Shown here: piece by piece, positions 19,401 to 24,981 of the stretch
Layout: the number at the start of each line of letters is the position of its first letter
How positions within the stretch are numbered: position 1 is the stretch's first letter
Source of the DNA: JAQGMV01 sp035626595
Lineage (GTDB): Bacteria > Pseudomonadota > Gammaproteobacteria > Burkholderiales > SG8-41
Direction of reading: 5' to 3'
Length of the DNA: 64,000 bases
Assembly: GCA_035626595.1 (NCBI GenBank)
Contig: DASPNJ010000011.1
Coordinates: 1 to 64,000, forward strand
Notes under the pieces: model-generated
Told to the model about the DNA's origin: nothing
What the model saw: the letters and a program-made list of their open reading frames with translations, nothing else
Database searches by the model: none
Made by a program: the position numbers and the translations under genes

Positions 19401-19795
19401 TGTTGACGTCCAGCCAGTCGCGCGCGGCGCGCGCCGACATTGCCCCGGCCGCGGCTGCGCGCCAGATGACCGAACAGATGGATCAGATGCGCGATGGTCT
19501 GCGCCACGAGACGCGAATCGAATCCGGCACGATCGCGGCCACTGCTGCAACCAGCCTTGGATTGTCGGTCGGTTACGTGATCTGGGTGCTGCGGGGCGGC
19601 GTGCTGCTCTCGACGCTGGTGTCCTCGCTGCCGGCCTGGCGGCTGGTCGATCCGCTGCCGGTGTTGGGCCGCATGGACGCCGAAGACGATGGGGAAGGTG
19701 ACGACTCGCTGGAGTCACTGGTGGACGGCGGCGAGGAGCCGGCCGACCCGGACGCGCGCAAATCGGCCGATGACGCGGAGGGCGTGCAGGCATGA
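10469..19795 (+). CDS. giant surface protein: LEPR-XLL-like, DUF4347-like, 15 cadherin-like repeats, C-terminal membrane segment
   Basis: 3108 residues with no classical signal peptide. Residues 31-45 (EEIEPRILYSAD) match the LEPR-XLL motif found at the start of many huge exported proteins. Residues about 80-250 resemble DUF4347, with SHG (His142) and YGC (Cys185); that cysteine is the only one I find in the whole protein. A beta-sandwich follows (about 252-402), then a 300-residue block (410-709) duplicated at 1079-1382. Around the second copy lie 15 repeats of about 123 residues (3 at 710-1078, 12 at 1383-2857), each with FGFTD, SLPTAG, AVTAGQ and VQDDGGTANGG. A Pro/Ala linker, a hydrophobic stretch (about 3020-3055, ending PAWRLVDPLPVL) and an acidic tail close it. 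There are no RTX nonapeptides. The kinase gene overlaps its stop. Likely an adhesin or biofilm protein. Confidence 0.85.
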   Translation: MFPGANAFRKLFRRTAAAEGVAAAVRPRVRMQVEEIEPRILYSADLAPGLVTDAGPAPVQMRVVAPVTTQSTDTQETRRHELVVVDTATQDYQFLVDDIVANAGPERRFDVLLIDAGRDGIAEVTGALASMQDIDAVHVISHGSDGVVRLGSAVLDAQVLEERGDEIARWAASLTANADLLIYGCDVAASVQGQALADGLAALTGADVAASEDPTGSAARGGDWELEYGAGAVETLVALSPLVQAQWQGLLATDVVIHQYDTALGGLDDSELKSDQSWGQRFRHDSAGATYQVDKVAVVLSRASDAPAGQTVTVSLRSTFSGAVIASGTVSSNALSTSPAWVTIALNSSATLNDNQNYVIRVDGSNQKLYVGTDGSGNYSTGDLLDKSGAAQGGKDMAFRLIDTVPTAAPVLNGANNLTGTNEDSASNNGTLVSALIAGQVTLDPLLSTTGIAVTGVDNTNGQWQYTTDGTTWNAFGAVTETSSRLLAADANNAVRFVPNANWNGTVTNGLTFRAWDQTSGTDGGTADSSTTNLTFRDNFNINSYSNNDGTGTWSASWVDTDGSFNSGQIQITGNRLEFDGGAASSSTIYRDVNLSGATSAILTFDFSNSVDPGTLTLRISSNGGASYTTLENNFPAGSFAATADITAFASANTRIRFDVVGDPGLLGIGAGGPFRVDNLQIAYVQARSGGNTAFSTATASSSITVAAVNDAPAGAATTKTILEEGSHVFALADFGFTDASDTPANNFTAVRIATLPGAGALTLGGIAVTAGQSIAAADVTAGNLRFTPVAGANGTAYASFTFRVEDDGGTANGGVNVDTTARTFTFDVTSVNDAPQGTTATLATPEDVPLVLNAAAFGFTDPGDTPANSLAAVRIESLPGAGTLTLSGAAVAAGQTIAVADLNAGRLVFTSAANVSGAGYASFTFRVQDDGATANGGVDLDASARTLTIDVTARNDAPVGASNTLTTTEETPLVFSAAQFGFTDPNDAAPNAFAAVRISALPTAGALTLAGAAVTAGQSVTVADITAGRLVFTPGLNGAGAGYASFAFQVQDDGGTANGGTDLDPTARTMTIDVTNVNDAPLLSGANNLTAILEDAVANSGTLVSALLAGQANDPDASALSGIAVTAVDNTNGAWQYSTNAGASWNAFGFVATGHARLLAADANTYVRFVPNANWNGTVASGLTFRAWDQMIGANGGTAPTIANPVLLDTFSTVSYANQNGTGGWSTNWVDAGGSAAGGDIGVSGGALTIRTKNNADGPIYRQADLSHATSATLSFTYNNPLGAGDGGSIVLEISGDGGGSYTTLATFSDAANVGPGAFSRNVSAFIAANTRIQFRVVSDSIPNRTFSVDNVQIAYTAAGNGAATAFSTATASAGITVTAVNDAPAGANNTVTAAEDAAFIFSAAHFGFSDSADAPANALAAVRVDALPGVGALTLSGAAVGAGQSIAIADIAAGRLAFTAAANANGAGYASFTFRVQDDGGTANGGVNLDPTARTMTINVTAVNDAPTGTTVTLATLEDTPVVLNAAAFGFTDTADTPANNLRAVRIATLPSAGALTLNGAAVIAGQSISAVDLAAGNLVFTPGANANGASHASFTFQVQDDGGTANGGIDLDPVARTMTIDVTPVNDAAVGANRTVTALEDTAFVFDVAAFGLIDAADAPANALAAVRISSLPAAGSLTLNGAAVNAGDTVTAADIAAGRLAFTPGAQANGAGYASFTFQVQDDGGTANGGADLDPVARTMTIDVTAVNDAPVGTSTTAAGFENAPLTLTAANFGFTDPSDTPAHSLGAVRITSLPTAGTLRLSGVGVTAGQTISAADIGAGNLVFTPAADANGNAYATLTFQVQDSGGTLNGGADLDAVARTLTIDLAPVNSAPVGTNATVSVFEDTSFALSAAHFGFTDPNDTAPNNLAAVTISAVPTAGSLILSGVAVTAGQSIALADINAGNLRFLAAADAAGTAYASFGFRVQDDGGTANGGVDLDTTARTITFDVTNVNDAPTGADRTVTALEDTAFVFDLAAFALTDPADAVANNLAAVRIAAVPTSGSLTLNGVAVNAGDFVTAADIVAGRLAFTPGADAAGAGYASFTFQVQDDGGTVNGGIDLDAVARTMTIDVTAVNDAPAGTSGTVTAVENAPFVFTAAAFGFTDPADAPGHNLSAVTVSALPALGTLTLSGVAVTAGQSIAIADIDAGNLAFTPAAHANGAGYTSFTFQVQDDGGAANGGVNLDATARTLTIDVTPANSAPVGTANTVVTLEDTPLPLTLAHFGFTDPNDTPANLPVAVTISSLPTAGTLALSGVALTAGQSITVADIAAGNLVYTPGANGAGAAYATFTFRVQDDGGTANGGAAVDPVARMMTIDVASVNDAPRSFFRTVTQLEDTPYAFQTSDFIVADASDSPANALFAVRIASLPTAGSLTLNGAAVAVGDFISVADIAAGNFTFTPALNAFGNNHARFTFQVQDDGGTANGGVNLDAIARTLQMNVTRVSDAPVGTSGSVTAIEDTIFTFTAAAFGFTDAADSPSHVFQALHITSLPTLGALTLNGVALTAGDVVSIADIDAGALRFAAAADGAGAAYASFAFRVEDSGGTANGGLDVDTMDRTMTINVTPVNDRPAGTNATVRTAEDTPLTLNAAMFGFTDPRDTPADTLKAVRITSLPTQGSLTLSGVAVTVGQTVQAADIAAGRLVFTAPADVAGQPFATFTFRVQDDGGTANAGADIDLTPNTLTVVVDAVNDAPSGRDNIVSTLVNVAVTIDVGAFGFYDPIDPVADAFIAVQMVTVPSTGSLTLSGVAVQAGQVVSTADIAAGRLTYTPARDAVGPAGFTFKVQDSGGTADGGVDLALVARTLTVDVRAPVITAVEVQAPVANTAPPAETRAPSSTPAPAAGASESPQAPREAAATATPPVAPEPEIPAAVGATTDAGAVATRSVQVNVQRAEFQPPNRETRTTIPTTLASEIQSLVLLSERSETQSESSGVLTSSQSRAARADIAPAAAARQMTEQMDQMRDGLRHETRIESGTIAATAATSLGLSVGYVIWVLRGGVLLSTLVSSLPAWRLVDPLPVLGRMDAEDDGEGDDSLESLVDGGEEPADPDARKSADDAEGVQA
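11698..14614 (+). repeat. duplicated ~300-codon block inside the giant gene
   Basis: 11698-12595 and 13703-14614 encode two diverged copies of one module. Shared phrases are GANNLT, GTLVSAL, VDNTNG.WQY, RLLAADAN, VRFVPNANWNGTV, LTFRAWDQ, then a jelly-roll part ending in VDN.QIAY and ATAFSTATAS. Three 123-residue repeats lie between the copies, which points to duplication of a segment containing both module types. Confidence 0.7.
12596..19040 (+). repeat. fifteen 369-bp coding repeats in the giant gene
   Basis: Repeat units of 369 bp, 123 residues each, beginning at NDAP/NSAP and ending DVT.V: three at 12596-13702, then twelve in a row from 14615. The most conserved stretch is VQDDGGTANGG followed by LD..ARTMTIDVT. 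Repeats 7, 12 and 13 differ most and the last is slightly short. They resemble cadherin-like/VCBS-type Ig modules of surface proteins. The high similarity makes the array prone to recombination and to misassembly. Confidence 0.85.
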
Positions 19796-22296
19796 AGTGG
19801 TTCAAGCTCAACACGCGCGCGTACATTGCGTTCGGTCTCATTTCGCTCGCCGTGAGCGTCGTGCTCATGTCGAGCGTGATCGGTGTCTTTCCCGATCGCG
19901 AGCACGCACAGCGCGAGGGCCGGGCCGCGCTCGCCGAGGCGCTTGCCGCGAGTGCGAGCGCGCTCGTCAGCGATCGTGAGCCCGTGCGGCTTCAGGGCCT
20001 GCTCAATTTCATCCTGAAGCGCAATCCGGACATGATCTCGGTCGCGATGCGCGCGGCGGACGGCAGAACGGTCGTCGCGGCGGGACCGCACGACGAAAAG
20101 TGGATCGCTTCCGTGGCATCGCGTCCCGCGGATACTCACCTCGAAGTGCCGGTGCTTTCCGGCAGCCAGCGCTGGGGGCAGCTCGAGCTGCGCTACGAGC
20201 CGCTCTCGCCGGGCGGCATCCTCGGCATCTTCTACCACCCGCTGCTGCAGTTCTCGGCGTATCTCGCAGTCGCCGGATTCTTCGCGTTCTACTTCTATCT
20301 CGGCCGGATGCTGAGCCAGCTCGACCCGTCGCAGGCAATACCCGGACGCGTGCGCGCCGCGCTGGACACGCTGGCCGAGGGGCTCCTCGTGATTGATCGC
20401 AAGCAGAACATCGTGCTCGCGAACGAGGCGTTCGCGCGGCTGCTCGGCCGCAAGCCCGAGGATCTGCTCGGAACCGAAGTGTCGAAGCTCGAATGGCTGG
20501 GCTCCGACGGGAAGCCGGTCGAGTCCAGCCGTCATCCGTGGGTGACGGCGCTTTCGACCGGCAGCTCGCAGACCAACGAGAGTATCTCGCTCAGGGACGG
20601 CGCCGGAGAGCAGCGGGCGTTCATCGTGAACTGCGCGCCTGTGCTCGGCAACCGGGGTCAGTCCGCCGGCGTTCTGATCAGCCTCGACGACGTGACGCAG
20701 CTCGAGCAGAACAAGATCGAGCTCGGCATCGCGAAGGAAAAGGCGGAGCAGGCCAACCAGGCGAAGAGCGATTTCCTCGCGAACATGAGCCACGACATCC
20801 GCACCCCGATGAACGCGATCCTCGGGTTCACCGAGCTGCTGCGGCGCGGCTACGGGCGCAACGACCTCGATGCGAAGAAATACCTCTCGACGATCCACTC
20901 GAGCGGCAAGCACCTGCTCGAGATCATCAACGATATCCTCGATCTGTCGAAGATCGAAGGCGGTCATCTCGAGGTCGAGCGTCTCGAATGTGCGCCGCAC
21001 GCGATCGTGCACGAAGTGGTGACGGTGCTCGCGGTGCGCGCGCGCGAGAAGGACATCGGACTCGACTACCGCATCGTTGGCCGCATACCCGAGCGGATCG
21101 TCACCGACCCCACCTGCCTGCGGCGCATCGTGACGAACCTCGTCGGCAACGCGCTCAAGTTCACCGAGCGCGGTGGGGTCACCGTCACGCTGCGCTTCGT
21201 CGACGGCGACAAGCCGCAGGTCGCGGTGGACGTGACGGACACCGGCATCGGCATTCCGGCCGACAAGCTCGGCGCGCTGTTCAATCCGTTCGTCCAGGCC
21301 GACAGCTCGGTCACGCGCCGCTTCGGCGGCACCGGTCTCGGGCTGACGATCAGCCGCCGCTTCGCGCGCGCGCTGGGCGGCGACGTCGTCGTCGCGAGCG
21401 AGCTCGGAAAAGGCAGCACGTTCACGATGACCGTCGAGACCGGAGCGCTCGAAGGCGTGCGCATGCTCGAGCATACCGAGCTCGCGGCCGCAGCCTCCGA
21501 GGAGACCGCGGCCGAAGACACGCGCTGGAAGTTCCCGCCGGCGCGCGTCCTCGTCGTCGACGACGGTCCCGAGAACCGCGAGCTCCTGCGGCTCGTGCTG
21601 AGCGAGGCGGGGCTTGTGGTAGGCGAGGCGGAGAACGGGCAGGTCGGCGTGGACGTGATGCGGCGCGAGCGCTACGACGTGGTGCTGATGGACATGCAGA
21701 TGCCGGTGATGGACGGCTACACCGCGACACGCACCATGCGCGCCGACGGCGTGCAGGTGCCGATTTTCGCGCTCACCGCGAACGCGATGAAGGGGTTCGA
21801 GAAAGATGTGCTCGAGGCCGGATGCACGGGGCTGCTGGTGAAGCCCGTCAACATCGACCAGCTCATGGAGACGCTCGCGGCGCTGCTGGGCGGCACGCGC
21901 GTCGAAGCGCCGGCCCCTGCTGCGGCGGCCGCCGCGCCGGCCGCGTCGCGGCTGCCGCAGGTGGCCGATGCCGCGCCGGTGCGCTCGCGCCTCGCGGGCA
22001 ACGCGCGACTGCGCCCGGCGGTTCGCAAGTTCGCCGGTCGTCTGAACGAGCAGCTCGCGGCGTTCGAACGCGCGTACGCGGCAGCGGATTACCCCGAGCT
22101 CGCGCAGCTCGCGCACTGGCTGAAGGGCGCCGGCGGGACGGTCGGCTACGACGATTTCACCGAGCCCGCGCTGCGCCTCGAGCTCGCGGCGAAAGAGCGT
22201 GTGGTGCAGGACATGGAGCTTGCGATGGCGGAGCTGCGCGATCTGGCGGCGCGGCTGGAAGTCCCGGCGGAAGACGCCGCTGCGGCCACAACGTAA
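19792..22296 (+). CDS. hybrid sensor histidine kinase with PAS, REC and Hpt domains
   Basis: 834 residues. Two membrane helices (about 9-31 and 147-170) flank a periplasmic sensor of about 115 residues. Then come a PAS-like domain (about 185-300), the kinase with H-box MSHDIRTPMN (His334), N-box NLVGNALKF and G-boxes DTGIGIP and GGTGLGLTIS, a receiver domain with VVLMDMQMPVMDGY (Asp634), and a C-terminal Hpt domain with AHWLKGAGGTVGYD (His775). This is a complete phosphorelay in one protein. The ATG overlaps the giant gene's stop (ATGA), so the kinase is translationally coupled to it. The natural output partner is the REC-GGDEF-EAL protein encoded 20 bases downstream. Confidence 0.9.
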   Translation: MKWFKLNTRAYIAFGLISLAVSVVLMSSVIGVFPDREHAQREGRAALAEALAASASALVSDREPVRLQGLLNFILKRNPDMISVAMRAADGRTVVAAGPHDEKWIASVASRPADTHLEVPVLSGSQRWGQLELRYEPLSPGGILGIFYHPLLQFSAYLAVAGFFAFYFYLGRMLSQLDPSQAIPGRVRAALDTLAEGLLVIDRKQNIVLANEAFARLLGRKPEDLLGTEVSKLEWLGSDGKPVESSRHPWVTALSTGSSQTNESISLRDGAGEQRAFIVNCAPVLGNRGQSAGVLISLDDVTQLEQNKIELGIAKEKAEQANQAKSDFLANMSHDIRTPMNAILGFTELLRRGYGRNDLDAKKYLSTIHSSGKHLLEIINDILDLSKIEGGHLEVERLECAPHAIVHEVVTVLAVRAREKDIGLDYRIVGRIPERIVTDPTCLRRIVTNLVGNALKFTERGGVTVTLRFVDGDKPQVAVDVTDTGIGIPADKLGALFNPFVQADSSVTRRFGGTGLGLTISRRFARALGGDVVVASELGKGSTFTMTVETGALEGVRMLEHTELAAAASEETAAEDTRWKFPPARVLVVDDGPENRELLRLVLSEAGLVVGEAENGQVGVDVMRRERYDVVLMDMQMPVMDGYTATRTMRADGVQVPIFALTANAMKGFEKDVLEAGCTGLLVKPVNIDQLMETLAALLGGTRVEAPAPAAAAAAPAASRLPQVADAAPVRSRLAGNARLRPAVRKFAGRLNEQLAAFERAYAAADYPELAQLAHWLKGAGGTVGYDDFTEPALRLELAAKERVVQDMELAMAELRDLAARLEVPAEDAAAATT

Positions 22297-22316
22297 GGTA
22301 GGATGCGTAATACGGG

Positions 22317-24350
22317 ATGAGCACTGCAGAACAGCAACCAGCCATCAGAACCGGCGAGGACCAGAAAAAGCTCCTCGACGCGCTGGTCATGATGGTCGAC
22401 GACGAGCCGATCAACATCGAGGTGACGCAGATCCACCTCGAAGAAGCCGGCTATACGCGATTCGTCTCGACCTCCGAGCCGCGCGAAGCGCTCGCGCTGC
22501 TCGCCGAGCATCGCCCTGACGTGCTGCTGCTCGATCTGATGATGCCGGGCATGACCGGCTTCGAGATCCTCGAACGCATGGAAGCCGAGAGCATCCTCAA
22601 GGACGTGCCGGCGATCGTGCTCACGTCCTCGACCGACGCTGCGACCAAGTTGAAGGCGCTCGAGCTCGGCGCCACCGATTTTCTCGCGAAGCCGGTGGAT
22701 GCCAGCGAGCTCGTGCTGCGGCTCCGCAACACGCTCGCCGCCAAGGCGTATCGTGACCGGCTCGCGAATTACGACCTGCTGACGGGACTTCCGAACCGCC
22801 ACACGTTCATGGACCGCCTGCAGTGGGCGATCCGCTATGCGCAACGCGCCGGTCACGATGGCGCAGTGCTGCAGCTCGGGCTCGACGAGTTCAAGCGCAT
22901 CAATGAGGCGCTCGGCCCGGCGGTTGGCGACAAGGTGCTGCAGGGCGTCGCGCAGCGCCTCGAACAGGCGCTGCGCACGACCGACACCGTGGGGCGGCTG
23001 GAGGAGGGGCAGCAGCCGAGCCTCTCGCGACTCTCCGGCGACGAGTTCACGCTGCTCCTGCCGCTCGTGCGCGGAGGCGAGGACGTCGCGCACGTCGCCG
23101 AGCGCGTGCTGCGCGCCATCGCCGCGCCGTTTCATATCGCCGACCACGAGCTGTCGGTCACGTGCAGCATCGGCATCGCCATGCTGCCGGGCGACGGCCG
23201 CGAAGCCGATACCATCCTCAGGAACGCAGGCGCGGCGATGCAGCACGCGAAAGCGAGCGGCCGCAACACCTCGCGCTACTACTCGACCGAGCTCAACGCG
23301 CGCGCCCTGCAGAAGCTCTCGCTCGCCAACCAGCTCAGAAAGGCGCTCGAGCGCGACGAGCTCGTCCTCCATTACCAGCCCAAGGTGAATATCGCGCACG
23401 ACGTCATCACCGGCGCCGAGGCGCTCGTGCGCTGGCAGCATCCCGAGCGCGGCCTGCTCCCGCCGGCGGAATTCATCCAGCTCGCCGAAGAGAACGCACT
23501 CATCGTTCCGCTCAACGAGTGGGTGATGCACGCGGCGTGCAGGCAGATCCGCGAATGGCAGGACACGGCCGCAGCGGTGCCGAGGATTTCGATCAACGTG
23601 TCGAGCCATCAGTTTCGCCAGGCGCGCCTGGCGCCGGTTGCCGCCGCGACACTGTCGCAGACCGGCGCCGCGCCGCACAACCTGTGCTTCGAGCTGACGG
23701 AAGGCGTGATCATGGAGAACGCGCAGGCCAATGTGGAAACGCTGCGCGCGCTCAAGGAAACCGGCATCAAGCTTTCGATCGACGATTTCGGCACGGGTTA
23801 CTCGTCGCTCTCGTATCTGCACCAGTTCCCGCTCGACGAGCTCAAGATCGACCGCTCGTTCATCGTCCAGATCCGGCAGCCCGAGGGGCGGTCCGCGATC
23901 GTGACGGCCATCATCGCGATGGCGCACGGGCTGGGACTGTCCGTCGTAGCCGAAGGCGTGGAGACCGCGGCGCAGCTCGAATTCCTGCAGGCCCACGGCT
24001 GCGAGGAGTACCAGGGCTACCTCAAGTCGCGACCGGTGCCGGCGGCGGAGTTCACCGCGCGCTTTCTGGCCGCCGTCGCCAGCGATACGAACCGGCCGCA
24101 GCCCGATTATTTTTTCCGCAGCACCTACGGCACGTTCTTCATTCGGCGCCAGCGCGACGGCCAGTGGCACGTGCTGTTCGAGGACCATCAGCTCGGCGCC
24201 TACGTCGCGCCCGAAGAAGCGGTGGCGCAGCTCGGCGCCGGTCACTTTTTCTGGCTCGCCTCCGGACTCGATTCGGCCGCGGTGGGACTGCCGCGCGACC
24301 TCACTCAATGGAGCCGCGCGAACGCCGAGCTTGCCTCGGCAACCCGTTAA
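22317..24350 (+). CDS. response regulator with GGDEF and EAL domains
   Basis: 677 residues. The receiver domain (about 22-145) has MVDDEP and the phospho-acceptor in DVLLLDLMMPG. The diguanylate cyclase domain (about 155-325) has SGDEF in place of GGDEF. The EAL domain (about 335-585) keeps EALVRW, the metal-binding DDFGTGYSSL and VAEGVE, so it should hydrolyse c-di-GMP. A further 75 residues (YFFRSTYGTFFIRRQRDGQW to the end) form a small domain I do not recognise. With the kinase just upstream it probably sets local c-di-GMP in response to the envelope sensor and may control release or retention of the giant surface protein. The adjoining repeat at 24356 carries its terminator-like hairpin. 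Confidence 0.88.
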   Translation: MSTAEQQPAIRTGEDQKKLLDALVMMVDDEPINIEVTQIHLEEAGYTRFVSTSEPREALALLAEHRPDVLLLDLMMPGMTGFEILERMEAESILKDVPAIVLTSSTDAATKLKALELGATDFLAKPVDASELVLRLRNTLAAKAYRDRLANYDLLTGLPNRHTFMDRLQWAIRYAQRAGHDGAVLQLGLDEFKRINEALGPAVGDKVLQGVAQRLEQALRTTDTVGRLEEGQQPSLSRLSGDEFTLLLPLVRGGEDVAHVAERVLRAIAAPFHIADHELSVTCSIGIAMLPGDGREADTILRNAGAAMQHAKASGRNTSRYYSTELNARALQKLSLANQLRKALERDELVLHYQPKVNIAHDVITGAEALVRWQHPERGLLPPAEFIQLAEENALIVPLNEWVMHAACRQIREWQDTAAAVPRISINVSSHQFRQARLAPVAAATLSQTGAAPHNLCFELTEGVIMENAQANVETLRALKETGIKLSIDDFGTGYSSLSYLHQFPLDELKIDRSFIVQIRQPEGRSAIVTAIIAMAHGLGLSVVAEGVETAAQLEFLQAHGCEEYQGYLKSRPVPAAEFTARFLAAVASDTNRPQPDYFFRSTYGTFFIRRQRDGQWHVLFEDHQLGAYVAPEEAVAQLGAGHFFWLASGLDSAAVGLPRDLTQWSRANAELASATR

Positions 24351-24355
24351 AGACG

Positions 24356-24425
24356 AGCGCGGCGGCTGCCGCGCTAAGCTACTTTTTGCGGTGACGCCGA
24401 AGGCGGAGCTGCGTCGTAGGTTTTA
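24356..24425. repeat. intergenic repeat with terminator hairpin, copy A
   Basis: Lies between convergent genes. AGCGCGGC (24356-24363) pairs with GCCGCGCT (24368-24375); TTTTT follows at 24383-24387. A 25-base core (24366-24390) is identical to 29824-29848, and a 15-base end, GCGTCGTAGGTTTTA (24411-24425), is identical to 29871-29885. The last three bases supply the TAA stop of the minus-strand gene. Confidence 0.65.
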
Positions 24426-24977
24426 CTCCCTGTTCTTTCCCTGCTGCCACAGCACGTCGCTGCCGCCGGCGTGGCGGTTGAGCGTGCGTGCCGCGACGAA
24501 GAGATAGTCGGACAGACGGTTCAGGTAATGGCGCAGCGGCGGGCGCACGCTCTCGGCGCGTGAGAGCGTAACCACGCTGCGCTCGGTCCTGCGGCAGACG
24601 GCGCGCGCCAGATGCGCCGCGGCGGCGGCACGCGAGCCGCCGGGCAGTACGAAGTCCTTGAGCGGCGGCAGCGCGCCGTTCAATTCATCGATCGCGTGCT
24701 CCAGCCGCGCGACGTGCGAGTCCTCGACGATCGAATGTCCCGGCACGCTCAGCTCCCCGCCGAGATCGAAGAGATCGTTCTGAACGTCGAGCAGCGTCGC
24801 GCGCACCGACTCGGGCAGGTCCTCCGCGAGCACCGCGCCCACCGCGCTGTTGAGCTCGTCCACGTCGCCGATTGCGGCGATGCGCGGCGCATCCTTCGAT
24901 AGTCGTGAGCCGTCGGCGAGCCCGGTCGTGCCGTCGTCGCCGGTACGCGTGACGATGCGGGTCAGCCTTTTCGCCAT
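24423..24977 (-). CDS. PduO-type corrinoid adenosyltransferase
   Basis: 184 residues. It transfers the adenosyl group of ATP to cob(I)alamin or cob(I)yrinic acid diamide to make coenzyme B12. The PduO/MMAB-type N-terminal ATP-binding motif TRTGDDGTTGLADGSRLSKD is intact, as are IGDVDELNSAVG and the C-terminal RHYLNRLSDYLFVAARTLNR. Length is normal for the family. It sits just downstream of a SulP transporter gene on the same strand, with only 4 bases between them. Its TAA stop is provided by the intergenic repeat. In other genomes this type is called cobO, pduO or mmaB; I leave the symbol open. Confidence 0.9.
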   Translation of the reverse strand: MAKRLTRIVTRTGDDGTTGLADGSRLSKDAPRIAAIGDVDELNSAVGAVLAEDLPESVRATLLDVQNDLFDLGGELSVPGHSIVEDSHVARLEHAIDELNGALPPLKDFVLPGGSRAAAAAHLARAVCRRTERSVVTLSRAESVRPPLRHYLNRLSDYLFVAARTLNRHAGGSDVLWQQGKNRE

Positions 24978-24981
24978 GGCT

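Noticed and set aside
10469..19795. RTX adhesin of a type I secretion system
   Set aside because: No GGxGxDxLx nonapeptides and no ABC exporter gene nearby; the C-terminus is a membrane segment with an acidic tail.
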